A DNA stretch of 64,000 nucleotides from SAR116 cluster alpha proteobacterium HIMB100 (lineage in GTDB: Bacteria; Pseudomonadota; Alphaproteobacteria; Puniceispirillales; Puniceispirillaceae), in assembly GCA_000238815.2 (NCBI GenBank), contig AFXB01000010.1, positions 872,501-936,500 of the forward strand, in the 5' to 3' direction. The notes beneath the pieces are model-generated. The model ran no database searches, had not been told where the DNA came from, and saw nothing but the letters and a program-made list of their open reading frames with translations. A program made the translations under genes and the position numbers. The stretch's first letter is position 1; each line of letters starts with the position of its first letter. This document shows positions 53,509 to 62,003 of this stretch, piece by piece.

Positions 53509-54879
53509 CTAACTTTCAGTAATATCCAGCCGAAAGGCAGAGAGCGGGTCATCTATCGCCATAATATGGTGCAGGCAAAATTCATAGCTGGCGCCCCGGT
53601 CCATCTCTGGCGGTGAAAAGGGAAAGGCAAAGGTTGGCATTGGCTCATGCGGGGTCAGCGGCAGATGCAATAAATCAGGGTTCAGCAATTTTGCCGCCTC
53701 ATTTGCCTGCTGCTGTGTGGGGCTGGTAAATATAGCCATTACGCCAACTTCGCTTGCGCCAACGTCTAGGTTTTCAAGGGCGCCTAGGGCCGCATTACGT
53801 CCAATAACACGCAGCTCCAGTTTCGTATCGCTCAGCCCGCTCCGGGCCGCTTTTTTCTGGAACGATGCTGTCAGGGCTGTTATCCAGTCGTGTATATGCT
53901 CGCGGTAATGAGCATCCCGCACCAAAACAAAAGATACGGTTTGAAATCCGGCCTGCCTGGCGGCTTCCAATTTCACGGTATAGGGTGTGGTACTATGCCA
54001 GACACTGCCCTCTACGCGCACCGATACCTCATCAAGGGCAGTATAATTGGCTTTGCGCACATCCAGCCAGCCTCCTGGTTCATGTAAAATGTAAGGATCC
54101 GCATTCTCATACAGCATATGTGCAGATACAGTGTAGGGTGTCGCTGAGGTGTCTTCGCCAAGCGGGGTTATGGTAAAGCCAGCTTCATCAAATCGCATCA
54201 GGATTACGCCTGTATTGGGGTTGGTGGTAGCCAGCGCGCCACATTCTGCGATTTTTGCACCATGCCAGGCGGCCCCTTTATGACAGCCTCGCGCAATGGG
54301 CAGTGCGGCAATGATAGCAGTGTCCGTCGCCCGCCCGGCAATAATGATATCAGCGCCACTAGCCAAAGCGGCTTGAATTTGCTCAATGCCCGCTAGCGCA
54401 ACAATATTCGTTGTGTGCTCCAGTATTTGAATATCTAAATCTGGCGCCCCCTCAAGAGGCGTAATCGCCCCTTCGGTATAGGCCTGAATAATCACTTGTT
54501 TTTCTTGGCCGGATTTAAGGGTGGCGATTTTCAATTTTTCTCCGCGCTCTTTGGCGATCTCCAAAGTGATGTCCAGCATCCAATCCACTGCGCTGTCTGC
54601 ACCGCTAGTCCCGGCAGTGCCAATGAGCAGGGGCACTCCCGCCGTACTTCTTGCCGCCATTAAATTGGCCCAATCTGCCTTTGTTGCGGTGCGTGAATAT
54701 TTTGACCTGCCAGTCCCTAAGTAGTAGGGCCCGCTATCGGTTGATCCGCCATCAATTGCTATCAGGTCAGGCTCATGTTCCAGGCCGCGGGCCAGTGCTT
54801 CACGGTCATATGGTATTCCCAGTGCACCAGCGGGTATCAGGATTTTTGTTACTGCACTAGCCACTTCCTGTCTCTCCAA
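53509..54879 (-). CDS. AtuA-like (acyclic terpene utilization, DUF1446) protein
   Basis: A protein of up to 456 residues with the opening ILIPAGALGIPYDREALARGLE (short form GALGIPYD), AIDGGSTDSGPYYLG, LIGTAGTSGADSAVDW, GRATDTAIIAALP and ECGALATTNP. These belong to the family named after AtuA of acyclic terpene breakdown, whose reaction is not firmly known. The frame begins with TTG at 54879; the GTG at 54864 is preceded by GAGAGACAGGAA and may be the true start. It is divergent from the TTT transporter operon, and DUF4387 follows directly, so both probably act on the imported acid. Confidence 0.88.
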   Translation of the reverse strand: MERQEVASAVTKILIPAGALGIPYDREALARGLEHEPDLIAIDGGSTDSGPYYLGTGRSKYSRTATKADWANLMAARSTAGVPLLIGTAGTSGADSAVDWMLDITLEIAKERGEKLKIATLKSGQEKQVIIQAYTEGAITPLEGAPDLDIQILEHTTNIVALAGIEQIQAALASGADIIIAGRATDTAIIAALPIARGCHKGAAWHGAKIAECGALATTNPNTGVILMRFDEAGFTITPLGEDTSATPYTVSAHMLYENADPYILHEPGGWLDVRKANYTALDEVSVRVEGSVWHSTTPYTVKLEAARQAGFQTVSFVLVRDAHYREHIHDWITALTASFQKKAARSGLSDTKLELRVIGRNAALGALENLDVGASEVGVMAIFTSPTQQQANEAAKLLNPDLLHLPLTPHEPMPTFAFPFSPPEMDRGASYEFCLHHIMAIDDPLSAFRLDITES

Positions 54880-54951
54880 ATTGAAAATTATACACTTGCA
54901 GTACCGAAGTAAGCCAGATTAACCTATAGCCTATCACTACATTCTTACTTT
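54880..54951. promoter_or_regulatory. Divergent AtuA-TctC promoter region
   Basis: Only about 70 bases separate the AtuA and TctC starts, so the two directions must share overlapping control elements. No regulator gene is adjacent. Confidence 0.5.
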
Positions 54952-54958
54952 GGGAGGA
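54952..54958 (+). promoter_or_regulatory. Ribosome binding site deciding the tctC start
   Basis: GGGAGGA six bases before the ATG at 54965. The frame itself opens at a TTG inside this site, which cannot be the start. Confidence 0.85.
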
Positions 54959-54964
54959 AAAAAA

Positions 54965-55948
54965 ATGAAATCATGGACAATTGCGCGCAGAACGTTTCTT
55001 GCCGCAGCTTTGGCAACCGGTTTAGCTGGACCGGCTATGGCAGATGGTCATCAAATCGTGGATTCCATTCACTTTTTGATTCCCGGTGGCGCTGGCGGCG
55101 GCTGGGACGGTACCGCTCGTGGTACGGGTGAAGCGCTGACAAAATCTGGTCTGGTCGGCACCGCTTCTTATGAAAATATGTCTGGCGGTGGTGGTGGTAA
55201 GGCCATCGGCTATCTGATCGAAAACGCAGATAGTAACCACGGCACTTTGATGGTGAATTCCACTCCTATTGTTATTCGTTCCCTGACTGGCGTATTTCCG
55301 CATAATTTCCGGGATCTGACATTGGTTTCTGGAACCATTGGTGATTATGCTGCATTGGTTGTACCGGCAAATTCAGATATCAAATCAATGGGTGATCTGG
55401 TTTCAGCTTACAAGGCGAATCCATCTGGTGTCGCAATTGGCGGCGGGTCAGTTCCTGGCGGCATGGATCATCTGGTGGCGGCGATGGTTATGCAGGCTGC
55501 AGGGGCCAACCCGACAGAGGTTAAATATGTTGCCTATGATGCAGGTGGCAAGGCGATGGCTGCACTGCTGTCCGGCGAGATTAAAGCCCTGTCTACCGGC
55601 TTTTCAGAGGCAGTAGCCATGGCGAAAGCAGGTGAAGCAAATATCATCGGGGTGACCTCAAATGACCGTGTTGGTGCATTCCCGGATGCCAAGACCATGA
55701 AAGAGCAGGGTATTGATACCTATTTCGTGAACTGGCGCGGGTTTTTTGCCGCACCAGGTCTGCCAAAAGACAAGCTGGAAGCCTATCAAAAGGCGATTGA
55801 CAAGATGTACAGCACCCCGGAATGGGAAGCTGTTCGCGCTCGCAATGGGTGGGAAAATATCCACAACCCCGGCGATGACTTCATGACGTTCCTTGAAGGT
55901 CAGGAAAAGGAAATTGGCGATCTGATGAAACAGCTCGGTTTCCTTTAA
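54965..55948 (+). CDS. tctC: Tripartite tricarboxylate transporter substrate-binding protein
   Basis: A 327-residue Bug/TctC-family periplasmic protein. The signal peptide contains a twin arginine (IARRTFLAAALATGLAG, short form RRTFLAA) and ends near AMADG, so Tat export is possible. The mature protein has the family segments FLIPGGAGGGWD, ENMSGGGGGKAIGYL, GSVPGGMDHL, GGKAMAALLSGEIKALSTGF and FVNWRGFFAAPGLP. It binds a di- or tricarboxylate-like anion for TctBA. A strong terminator-like hairpin lies between it and tctB. Confidence 0.93.
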   Translation: MKSWTIARRTFLAAALATGLAGPAMADGHQIVDSIHFLIPGGAGGGWDGTARGTGEALTKSGLVGTASYENMSGGGGGKAIGYLIENADSNHGTLMVNSTPIVIRSLTGVFPHNFRDLTLVSGTIGDYAALVVPANSDIKSMGDLVSAYKANPSGVAIGGGSVPGGMDHLVAAMVMQAAGANPTEVKYVAYDAGGKAMAALLSGEIKALSTGFSEAVAMAKAGEANIIGVTSNDRVGAFPDAKTMKEQGIDTYFVNWRGFFAAPGLPKDKLEAYQKAIDKMYSTPEWEAVRARNGWENIHNPGDDFMTFLEGQEKEIGDLMKQLGFL

Positions 55949-55966
55949 GGCATAAAATGATGAATG

Positions 55967-56000
55967 GACCATCCAGCCAGTAAAGGCTGGGTGGTCTTTT
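55967..56000 (+). terminator. Terminator/attenuator hairpin between tctC and tctB
   Basis: GACCATCCAGCC (55967-55978) pairs with GGCTGGGTGGTC (55985-55996), with one G-T pair and a six-base loop, and is followed by TTTT. It shows that the upstream part of the frame opening at 55964 is not coding. Confidence 0.88.
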
Positions 56001-56017
56001 ACCAACGGGGGAAAATT

Positions 56018-56506
56018 ATGGCTTTGGACAGATGGATAGCGCTTATCATTGCGCTCATTTTTCTGATCTATGGCTATACAGCCTTTTTTCAGATGGATGA
56101 TTTGCTGCCGCCTATTTTGCAACGGAACCCTGTTTGGCCATCCAGTTTTCCAAAAATATTATCTGTAATTGGCATTATCGGCGCGGTTACCGTGCTGTTG
56201 AATCTTGAAAAGTCAGATAAACAAATCGGCGACGATATTGAAATATCTGACTGGCGGAAATACCAAGTCCTTGATGCGCTGGCCCTAATTGGCGGCATGG
56301 TAGTCTATGCATTGACCTTGCGGGACCTTGGGTTCTTGGCCGCAACTTTTCTGTTTTTATCCCTGGGATCAATCCTCTTGGGTGAGCGTCGTTTTCTTTT
56401 GCTAGGCAGTGTTAGTGCTTTGGCGAGTTACGGCATTTGGTACCTTGTAGATTCTGTGCTGGGAATTTACATGACACCCTTTCCTGCAATCTTGACTGGC
56501 GGTTAG
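56018..56506 (+). CDS. tctB: Tripartite tricarboxylate transporter small permease TctB
   Basis: A 162-residue membrane protein with four hydrophobic segments (about 5-25, 45-60, 90-110, 120-155). The ATG at 56018 follows GGGGG; the frame back to 55964 is only the read-through of a terminator hairpin. It is the small subunit of the TTT importer, paired with TctA ten bases downstream. Sequence is poorly conserved in this family, so the call rests on size, topology and position between tctC and tctA. Confidence 0.88.
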   Translation: MALDRWIALIIALIFLIYGYTAFFQMDDLLPPILQRNPVWPSSFPKILSVIGIIGAVTVLLNLEKSDKQIGDDIEISDWRKYQVLDALALIGGMVVYALTLRDLGFLAATFLFLSLGSILLGERRFLLLGSVSALASYGIWYLVDSVLGIYMTPFPAILTGG

Positions 56507-56516
56507 GGAGGGAGCG

Positions 56517-58025
56517 ATGATAGAAGGATTTCTGCTGGGCCTGTATACAGCTCTTTCAGTAAAAAATATGCTGATGGTTATCGGCGGCTGTATAATCGGC
56601 ACTTTTATCGGGATGCTGCCTGGTCTCGGACCGATGTCAATCATAGCGATCATGATCCCTGTAGCGATCTCTATTGGCGATCCAGCAGCCGCACTGATTT
56701 TATTAGCAGGCGTATATTATGGGGCGGTTTTCGGAGGGTCTACCTCCTCTATTCTTATCAACGCGCCGGGTGTTGCCTCTACGGTTGCAACAAGTTTTGA
56801 TGGCTACCCACTTACCCGTCAGGGCAAGGCAGGTAAAGCACTGACCATTGCGGCTATATCCTCCTTTGCTGGTGGCACGGTCGGGGCCATTTTGTTAGTA
56901 TTTTTCGCCCCGGCTCTGGCCTCTGTAGCGTTGCTGTTTCACTCTTCTGAATATTTTGCCCTGATGGTGGTTGGCTTATCTGCGATCGCCGCGTTTGCAG
57001 GGTCAGGTCAGGTCACAAAGGCGTTATTAATGACGATTGTTGGGCTGGCACTGGCAACTGTGGGAGAGGGTGCGCAATTTAATATGCCGCGCTTTACTAT
57101 GGGTATAATGGATTTACAGTCTGGTATTGGCTTTATCACCCTGGCTATGGCGATGTTTGCTATTCCTGAAACGCTGTTCCTTGTTCTGGATCCCAGTCGT
57201 TCTGGTAAGGCTGGGAGCAAGCAATCTGAAATCACTGATTTGCGGATTACAAAAGAAGAAGCAAAGAAAATCACCCCAGTAATTGGGCGGCAATCTTTGC
57301 AAGGGTTCTTGATCGGTGTGATGCCCGGCGCCGGCGCAACCATCGCTTCATTTCTGGGATATGCAGTGGAACGCAATATCGCTTCAGAGGAGGAGCGAAA
57401 GGAATTTGGCAAAGGCTCTGTAAAAGGGCTGGCCGCACCTGAGAGTGCCAATAATGCGGCGTGCACGGGTTCGTTTGTGCCGCTCTTAACTTTGGGCATC
57501 CCCGGTTCTGGAACCACAGCGATTTTGCTGGGAGCGCTGATTGCCCTGAATGTCTCACCTGGGCCGCGTTTGATGCAGGACCAACCGGAAATTTTCTGGT
57601 CTGTTATTATTTCAATGTATATCGGCAATGTGGTTTTATTGATATTGAATCTGCCGCTTATCCCTTATATCGCCAAGGTGCTCACAGTTCCGCGAAGCTT
57701 TCTCATTCCCTTTATTTTGTTTTTTACATTGATGGGCGCCTATATTGGCCAGAATAACGCCACCGAATTATTGTTTCTTGTTGGGCTTGGAGTAGCGGCA
57801 ACGATTTTCCGCTTTGCATCATTCCCGCTTGCACCATTATTGATCGGTTTTATTCTGGGGCCGATGCTTGAGGATAATTTCTCTCGTGCTACTCAGCTTT
57901 ATGACGGGGTAAGCTTTATCTGGGAAAGGCCCATGACAGCGGTACTATTATGTGTGGCTGTCCTGCTGATTGTGTTGCCTGCCATGCGTTCACGTAGGGC
58001 TGCGAAGAAACAGGCTAAAGGATAG
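56517..58025 (+). CDS. tctA: Tripartite tricarboxylate transporter large permease TctA
   Basis: A 502-residue protein with about 11-12 membrane helices. Diagnostic parts are the opening IGTFIGMLPGLGPMSIIAIMIP (short form GMLPGLGP), YYGAVFGGSTSSILINAPG, GVMPGAGATIASFLGYAVER and APESANNAACTGSFVPLLTLGIPGSGTTAILLGA (short form PESANNAA). It is the ion-driven translocating subunit. AGGGAGGGAG precedes the ATG. The CoA transferase gene starts six bases later, linking import directly with activation. Confidence 0.95.
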   Translation: MIEGFLLGLYTALSVKNMLMVIGGCIIGTFIGMLPGLGPMSIIAIMIPVAISIGDPAAALILLAGVYYGAVFGGSTSSILINAPGVASTVATSFDGYPLTRQGKAGKALTIAAISSFAGGTVGAILLVFFAPALASVALLFHSSEYFALMVVGLSAIAAFAGSGQVTKALLMTIVGLALATVGEGAQFNMPRFTMGIMDLQSGIGFITLAMAMFAIPETLFLVLDPSRSGKAGSKQSEITDLRITKEEAKKITPVIGRQSLQGFLIGVMPGAGATIASFLGYAVERNIASEEERKEFGKGSVKGLAAPESANNAACTGSFVPLLTLGIPGSGTTAILLGALIALNVSPGPRLMQDQPEIFWSVIISMYIGNVVLLILNLPLIPYIAKVLTVPRSFLIPFILFFTLMGAYIGQNNATELLFLVGLGVAATIFRFASFPLAPLLIGFILGPMLEDNFSRATQLYDGVSFIWERPMTAVLLCVAVLLIVLPAMRSRRAAKKQAKG

Positions 58026-58031
58026 GAATTT

Positions 58032-59216
58032 ATGCTTTCTGGCATTCGGGTTCTTGATCTGACAAATGTTCTGGCCGGGCCCTTTTGCTGTCATCAATTG
58101 GCCCATATGGGGGCAGAAGTTATTAAGATTGAGGCGGTTGGACGTGGCGATTTAGCTCGTCAGCTTGGCGCTGACAAGCAGTTAAGTGCCGCGCAGATGG
58201 GCATCTCTTTTCTGGCACAAAATGCGGGCAAGAAATCACTGACCCTTGATTTGAAATCAGACAAAGGCAAGGAGATTTTTCGCAAACTGGTTCAAGGTGC
58301 AGACGTGGTTGTTGAAAATTTCAGACCTGGTGTTATGGCACGTCTTGGTCTGAATTACCCGGTGCTTAAAAAGCTGAATCCACAGCTGATTTATTGCGCA
58401 ATCTCAGGCTTTGGCCAGACCGGTCCGCTAAGCCCGCGCCCTGCATATGACCAGATTATTCAAGGGCTTTCCGGGGTGATGAGCATTACCGGAAAGCCTG
58501 AAGAGGATCCACTTAGGGTGGGGTTTCCATTGGCAGATACTATTGGTGGGCTGACCGCAGCAATGGCGGTTTCAGCCGCGCTTAACAAGCGCCCAAGGGG
58601 ACAGATGATTGATGTCTCTATGCTTGATTCCGTTCTGACCACAATGGGGTGGGTTGTGTCAAACTATCTGATTGGCGGCATTCAGCCTGCACAGCATGGT
58701 AACGAAAACACCACCTCCGCGCCGTCTGGGACCTTTCAGACAGCAGACGGGCTGCTCAATATTGCCGCAAATGAAGAACGTCAATGGCAAGCGTTAATCA
58801 AACACATCGGATGTCCGCATCTGGCTGACGATGATCGCTTTGCCACGCGCGATAACCGCAAATTGCACCGACAAGCCCTAAGCCGCGCGCTTGATTCCTA
58901 TCTGAGACAAAAGTCAGCAACTGAATGGGAGCGAGAGTTAACCGATATCGGTATCCCGGCCGGGGTAGTGATGACAGTTCCTGAAATCCTTGCACATCCG
59001 CATACTGCCCATCGTGGCTTGCTTTCCCAGTTTGATAATATACAGGCAGCAACAGGACCTGTTTCGGTGATGCGGACGGGGTTTCAAAGCGATGGTCAGC
59101 CTGCATCTGTAGATACGCCGCCGCCCGTGCTGGGGGCGCATAATCACGAGCTGCTGAAAGATTTGGGATATGATGAATCTGCTATTGAACAGCTTAGTCA
59201 GGAGGGCGTCATATGA
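58032..59216 (+). CDS. CaiB/BaiF family CoA transferase
   Basis: A 394-residue class III CoA transferase with the opening GIRVLDLTNVLAGPFCCHQLAHMGAEVIKIE (short form GAEVIKIE), ENFRPG near 95-100, YCAISGFGQTGP near 121-132 and the catalytic Asp169 in PLADTIGG. It would move CoA from a donor such as acetyl- or succinyl-CoA to a carboxylate, most likely the acid imported by TctCBA. The stop overlaps the citryl-CoA lyase-like start by four bases (ATGA), so the thioester it makes is probably cleaved at once. Confidence 0.93.
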   Translation: MLSGIRVLDLTNVLAGPFCCHQLAHMGAEVIKIEAVGRGDLARQLGADKQLSAAQMGISFLAQNAGKKSLTLDLKSDKGKEIFRKLVQGADVVVENFRPGVMARLGLNYPVLKKLNPQLIYCAISGFGQTGPLSPRPAYDQIIQGLSGVMSITGKPEEDPLRVGFPLADTIGGLTAAMAVSAALNKRPRGQMIDVSMLDSVLTTMGWVVSNYLIGGIQPAQHGNENTTSAPSGTFQTADGLLNIAANEERQWQALIKHIGCPHLADDDRFATRDNRKLHRQALSRALDSYLRQKSATEWERELTDIGIPAGVVMTVPEILAHPHTAHRGLLSQFDNIQAATGPVSVMRTGFQSDGQPASVDTPPPVLGAHNHELLKDLGYDESAIEQLSQEGVI

Positions 59217-59992
59217 GCGATGTATCAGATTGGTGGACAACCTCTATTATTGATATGGAACCTGGCCGGATAGAAATTCGCGGACAAGCTATTCAGGACC
59301 TTATTGGGCATTTAAGTTTTGCAGAAATGATCTGGTTGATGTTGCGTGGTGATAGGCCCGGCAAGGAGCAAGCTGAATTGCTTGAGGCAGCGTTGGTCGC
59401 GTCGGTAGATCATGGTCCGCAAGCCCCGTCTATTGCAGCCGCCAGGATGGCGGTAACCTGTGGTTTGGGGCTGAACGGGGCGATGGGAACAGCGGTGCAT
59501 ATGCTTGATGATGTGCATGGCGGCGCTGGTCAACAATTTGTGTCTATGTTGCAGGATTTGGCAAGCCAGCCAGAAAGGGATAACCTTCGCCTTGCTGAAT
59601 ATCTGGCCAACTACCAGCAGGATATAAACCCCTATATACCAGGATTTGGTCATCGCTTTCACAAGCCGGTTGACCCGCGCTCGCCGCGCCTGATGGCACT
59701 GGTTGAAATTGCCCAAAATGAACATATTGTATCGGGTCAATTTATGAATATCGCTTTGCAAATTGAGGCAGTCCTCGCCGAGATGAAGGGCAAGCCTGTA
59801 CCGATGAATATTGATGGGGCTTCTGCTGTGATCTATGCAGAACTCGGCTTTGCGCCGGAGCAAGCCAGAGGGCTGTTTTGTCTGTCTCGCTCGGTAGGTG
59901 CCATGGCACATGGCTATGAGCAGATGCAACAAGGTGGACGAAATAAAGGACCCACGCCCCCCCATTACCGTTGGCGGTATGACAAGGGCTGA
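59213..59992 (+). CDS. Citryl-CoA lyase-like citrate synthase family protein
   Basis: A 259-residue protein, shorter than citrate synthase (about 430), as in stand-alone citryl-CoA lyases. The active-site residues of the fold are kept: His102 in DDVHGGAG, His147 in GFGHRFHK and Asp201 in NIDGASA. It should split a citryl-CoA-like thioester into acetyl-CoA and an oxo acid. With the CoA transferase upstream this gives an ATP-free route for citrate or a relative. Whether the substrate is citrate itself or a branched analogue is open. Confidence 0.87.
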   Translation: MSDVSDWWTTSIIDMEPGRIEIRGQAIQDLIGHLSFAEMIWLMLRGDRPGKEQAELLEAALVASVDHGPQAPSIAAARMAVTCGLGLNGAMGTAVHMLDDVHGGAGQQFVSMLQDLASQPERDNLRLAEYLANYQQDINPYIPGFGHRFHKPVDPRSPRLMALVEIAQNEHIVSGQFMNIALQIEAVLAEMKGKPVPMNIDGASAVIYAELGFAPEQARGLFCLSRSVGAMAHGYEQMQQGGRNKGPTPPHYRWRYDKG

Positions 59993-60014
59993 TGCGCCCG
60001 GTAACCGTCAATGA

Positions 60015-60746
60015 TTACTGTAGGCAGCAGCGCATTTCAAAGGCTAATTTTTGAGCAAGGACCTCTACCCCTTCGACAGGCACCATGTGGCCGCATTTCT
60101 CTAAAATGACAAGTTCGCCATTTAGATGCGTTGACAGTTCCTGAGCTTCTTTCAAAGACCGGTTTTGGTCTTCTCTGCCATGCAGAATTATTGTTTTAAT
60201 CTGCAGGTCTTCAAGGTTGAGTCCCGTTTGGTCTATTCCTCTTGAAAGAGACGCTTGGATCTCATCAAATTGGTCTTTGGAAAGGGTCAAAATTTGCCTG
60301 CGAATACTCTCGATCAACTCCTGTGTTGTGGTATAGAACCACCCTTCAGACATTTGTCGTATGAAATTATTTGTAAGCGAGGGTTTTATCCCTCTGGCTA
60401 AAAAACCTTGCGTTGTATTAGGCCCTTTTGGCCTCCCAATCCCTGCACCACATAGAAATAAGGCTTCAGGTGGAGAACGCCACTGAAGAGCGCATTGTAA
60501 CGCAATTCCTGCTCCCATTGAATGCCCTAAAAGGATAGGTTTTGTATGCCCATACTTATTTTCTAACTATGCAGCCTGTTTCACATAAGTAAGTTCTTTA
60601 GTGTGGTCGCTTCCGTGTCCTAAAAGAGTTGGGCTGTATAACTTAATGTTGGCATCAATCTTTGGCTCCAAAGCCTCTCTAAGAGAGTCGAAAAGATAGC
60701 CACCTAGGAATGCACCGTGAAGGCATAGAATAGTTTTTTTTATCAT
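60015..60746 (-). pseudogene. Alpha/beta hydrolase interrupted by an in-frame TAG
   Basis: Read from the ATG at 60746, the frame gives an alpha/beta hydrolase opening (KKTILCLHGAFLGGYLF, short form LCLHGAFLGG) and runs 59 codons to TAG at 60567-60569. Directly after it the same frame continues with LLGHSMGAGIALQ, the nucleophile elbow, then TIILHGREDQN (Asp region) and KCGHMVPVEG (catalytic His). The three catalytic residues all lie beyond the stop, so a truncated product would be inactive; internal initiation at the ATG at 60518 would miss the nucleophile. The full length of 243 residues is normal. Either a recent nonsense mutation or a base error explains it. Confidence 0.82.
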
Positions 60747-61144
60747 CTCTGGTCGGTAGCAATCATTTCAATTTTTAAAGACATGTTGAGTGCAAATAAA
60801 ATCACGGTCTGTCGGCTCTGCCAACCCATCAAAGGTCGGGGGTCGAACTATGCAGGACCTCTGAATTTCTATCTCCACCCCTTTTTCAGTTATCGTTTAT
60901 ATTTAGCAAAATCCATCAGTAATCTTGGTCAGGGGTCGGAAGTAACTGGGGGTATTTCCTAAATAAGCATAGTAAGAGCGGCAAAATACCGATGGCTTGC
61001 GCTCTTGAGCCGTTAAACGCAGAAGCCATGGGCGAGAGAATAATTCTGTAAAAATACCTAGCTAACTCAAAACATCCCTGGTTAGAGTGATGAGATGCAT
61101 ACCCATTTTTAATTGTGGCAGAAGACAAATAGATAGGATGTGAG
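60747..61144 (+). other. 398-base non-coding stretch before the racemase-like gene
   Basis: No gene, tRNA or clear terminator was found. It should hold the promoter of the racemase-sulfotransferase-PAPS synthase operon. AGGATGTGAG just before 61145 is the ribosome binding site. Confidence 0.5.
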
Positions 61145-61987
61145 ATGATGTACAATAACAGCTATCAAAAGCCAGTGAAGTGGCAAAACCCAAATGTGAA
61201 GCTGTTCCCGCATCAGGTAGGATTAACCTGCCCGCCACATGATTTTGATGCCGCGCCGTCTGATTTCCTGCGTATGGCGCCCGAGACAGTCGGCGTACAT
61301 GGTCGTATGCTGCATGTTCCTGATTATCGGCATAAGCTGGATCAGCGTAAGCAGAATTTTGGCCTGTTAGAAGAATTTGTTGAATGTATGGCCAATAATG
61401 GGGCCGATGTATGTGGCCAGGTTGGCTCCAACTGGGTGCATGCAAGCGGTTTAGGTGTTGAGGGTATTGAACAGCATTGTGACATGCTCAGTGATAAATA
61501 TGAAACCCCCTTCCATATGGCGGGTTATGCGATGGTTGAAGCATTGCGGGACCAGAATGTCGAAAAAGTAGCGCTCAATGCCTGTTATCACCGGGATAGC
61601 TGGTACAAAGGCACAGTCGGTTTTCTGAAAGAAGCTGGGTTTGATGTCGTCTGGGCTGGCAATTTCCATGATCAAGGCTGGTTTGAGAGCCAACAGCAGG
61701 TTGATGAATGTATCTGGTGCTTTGATGAAGATTTGCTGTGGAAATCGTTTGATTATATTGCTGACAAGGCCCCAGATGTAGATGCCTATCTCATTAATGG
61801 CATGTCTAATTACCGCAGGTCATCAGATGGTTTGGCTCAGCGCCCCATGCATCATACCGCGGCATTAGAGGCGCGTTTAAACAAACTAGTAGTTGGTCAT
61901 GACACAGCACTCTATTGGCGGCTCTTCAAAACTTTGGGAGTTAAACCGGAAAAGCCTTATGGGCAATTGCTGGCCTCTTTATCTTAA
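61145..61987 (+). CDS. Aspartate/glutamate racemase superfamily-like protein (maleate isomerase-like fold)
   Basis: A 280-residue protein whose layout resembles arylmalonate decarboxylase and maleate isomerase: GADVCGQVGSNWVHASG near 88-104, YETPFHMAGYAMVEALRDQNVEKVALNACY (about 118-147) and YKGTVGFLKEAGFDVVWAG. The usual first active-site Cys position seems to be Val, and the second conserved Cys region reads LINGMSNYR without Cys, so the chemistry may differ or be lost. Start at 61145 or 61148. Followed after 16 bases by a sulfotransferase. I am fairly sure of the fold, not of the function. Confidence 0.6.
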   Translation: MMYNNSYQKPVKWQNPNVKLFPHQVGLTCPPHDFDAAPSDFLRMAPETVGVHGRMLHVPDYRHKLDQRKQNFGLLEEFVECMANNGADVCGQVGSNWVHASGLGVEGIEQHCDMLSDKYETPFHMAGYAMVEALRDQNVEKVALNACYHRDSWYKGTVGFLKEAGFDVVWAGNFHDQGWFESQQQVDECIWCFDEDLLWKSFDYIADKAPDVDAYLINGMSNYRRSSDGLAQRPMHHTAALEARLNKLVVGHDTALYWRLFKTLGVKPEKPYGQLLASLS

Positions 61988-62003
61988 GGGAGCTCTGTAA
62001 GAG

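Noticed and set aside
55964-56017. Extra N-terminal codons of the tctB frame
   Set aside because: They are the read-through of a terminator hairpin with a T-run; GGGGG and the family-like N-terminus place the start at 56018.
57008-57628. 206-codon minus-strand frame opposite tctA
   Set aside because: Antisense shadow of a highly conserved membrane protein gene, with no ribosome binding site or motif.
60800-60895. Possible tRNA-like 3' end (GGTCGAAC and a CCACC stretch)
   Set aside because: The arms around the apparent T-loop do not pair and no acceptor or anticodon stem could be built.
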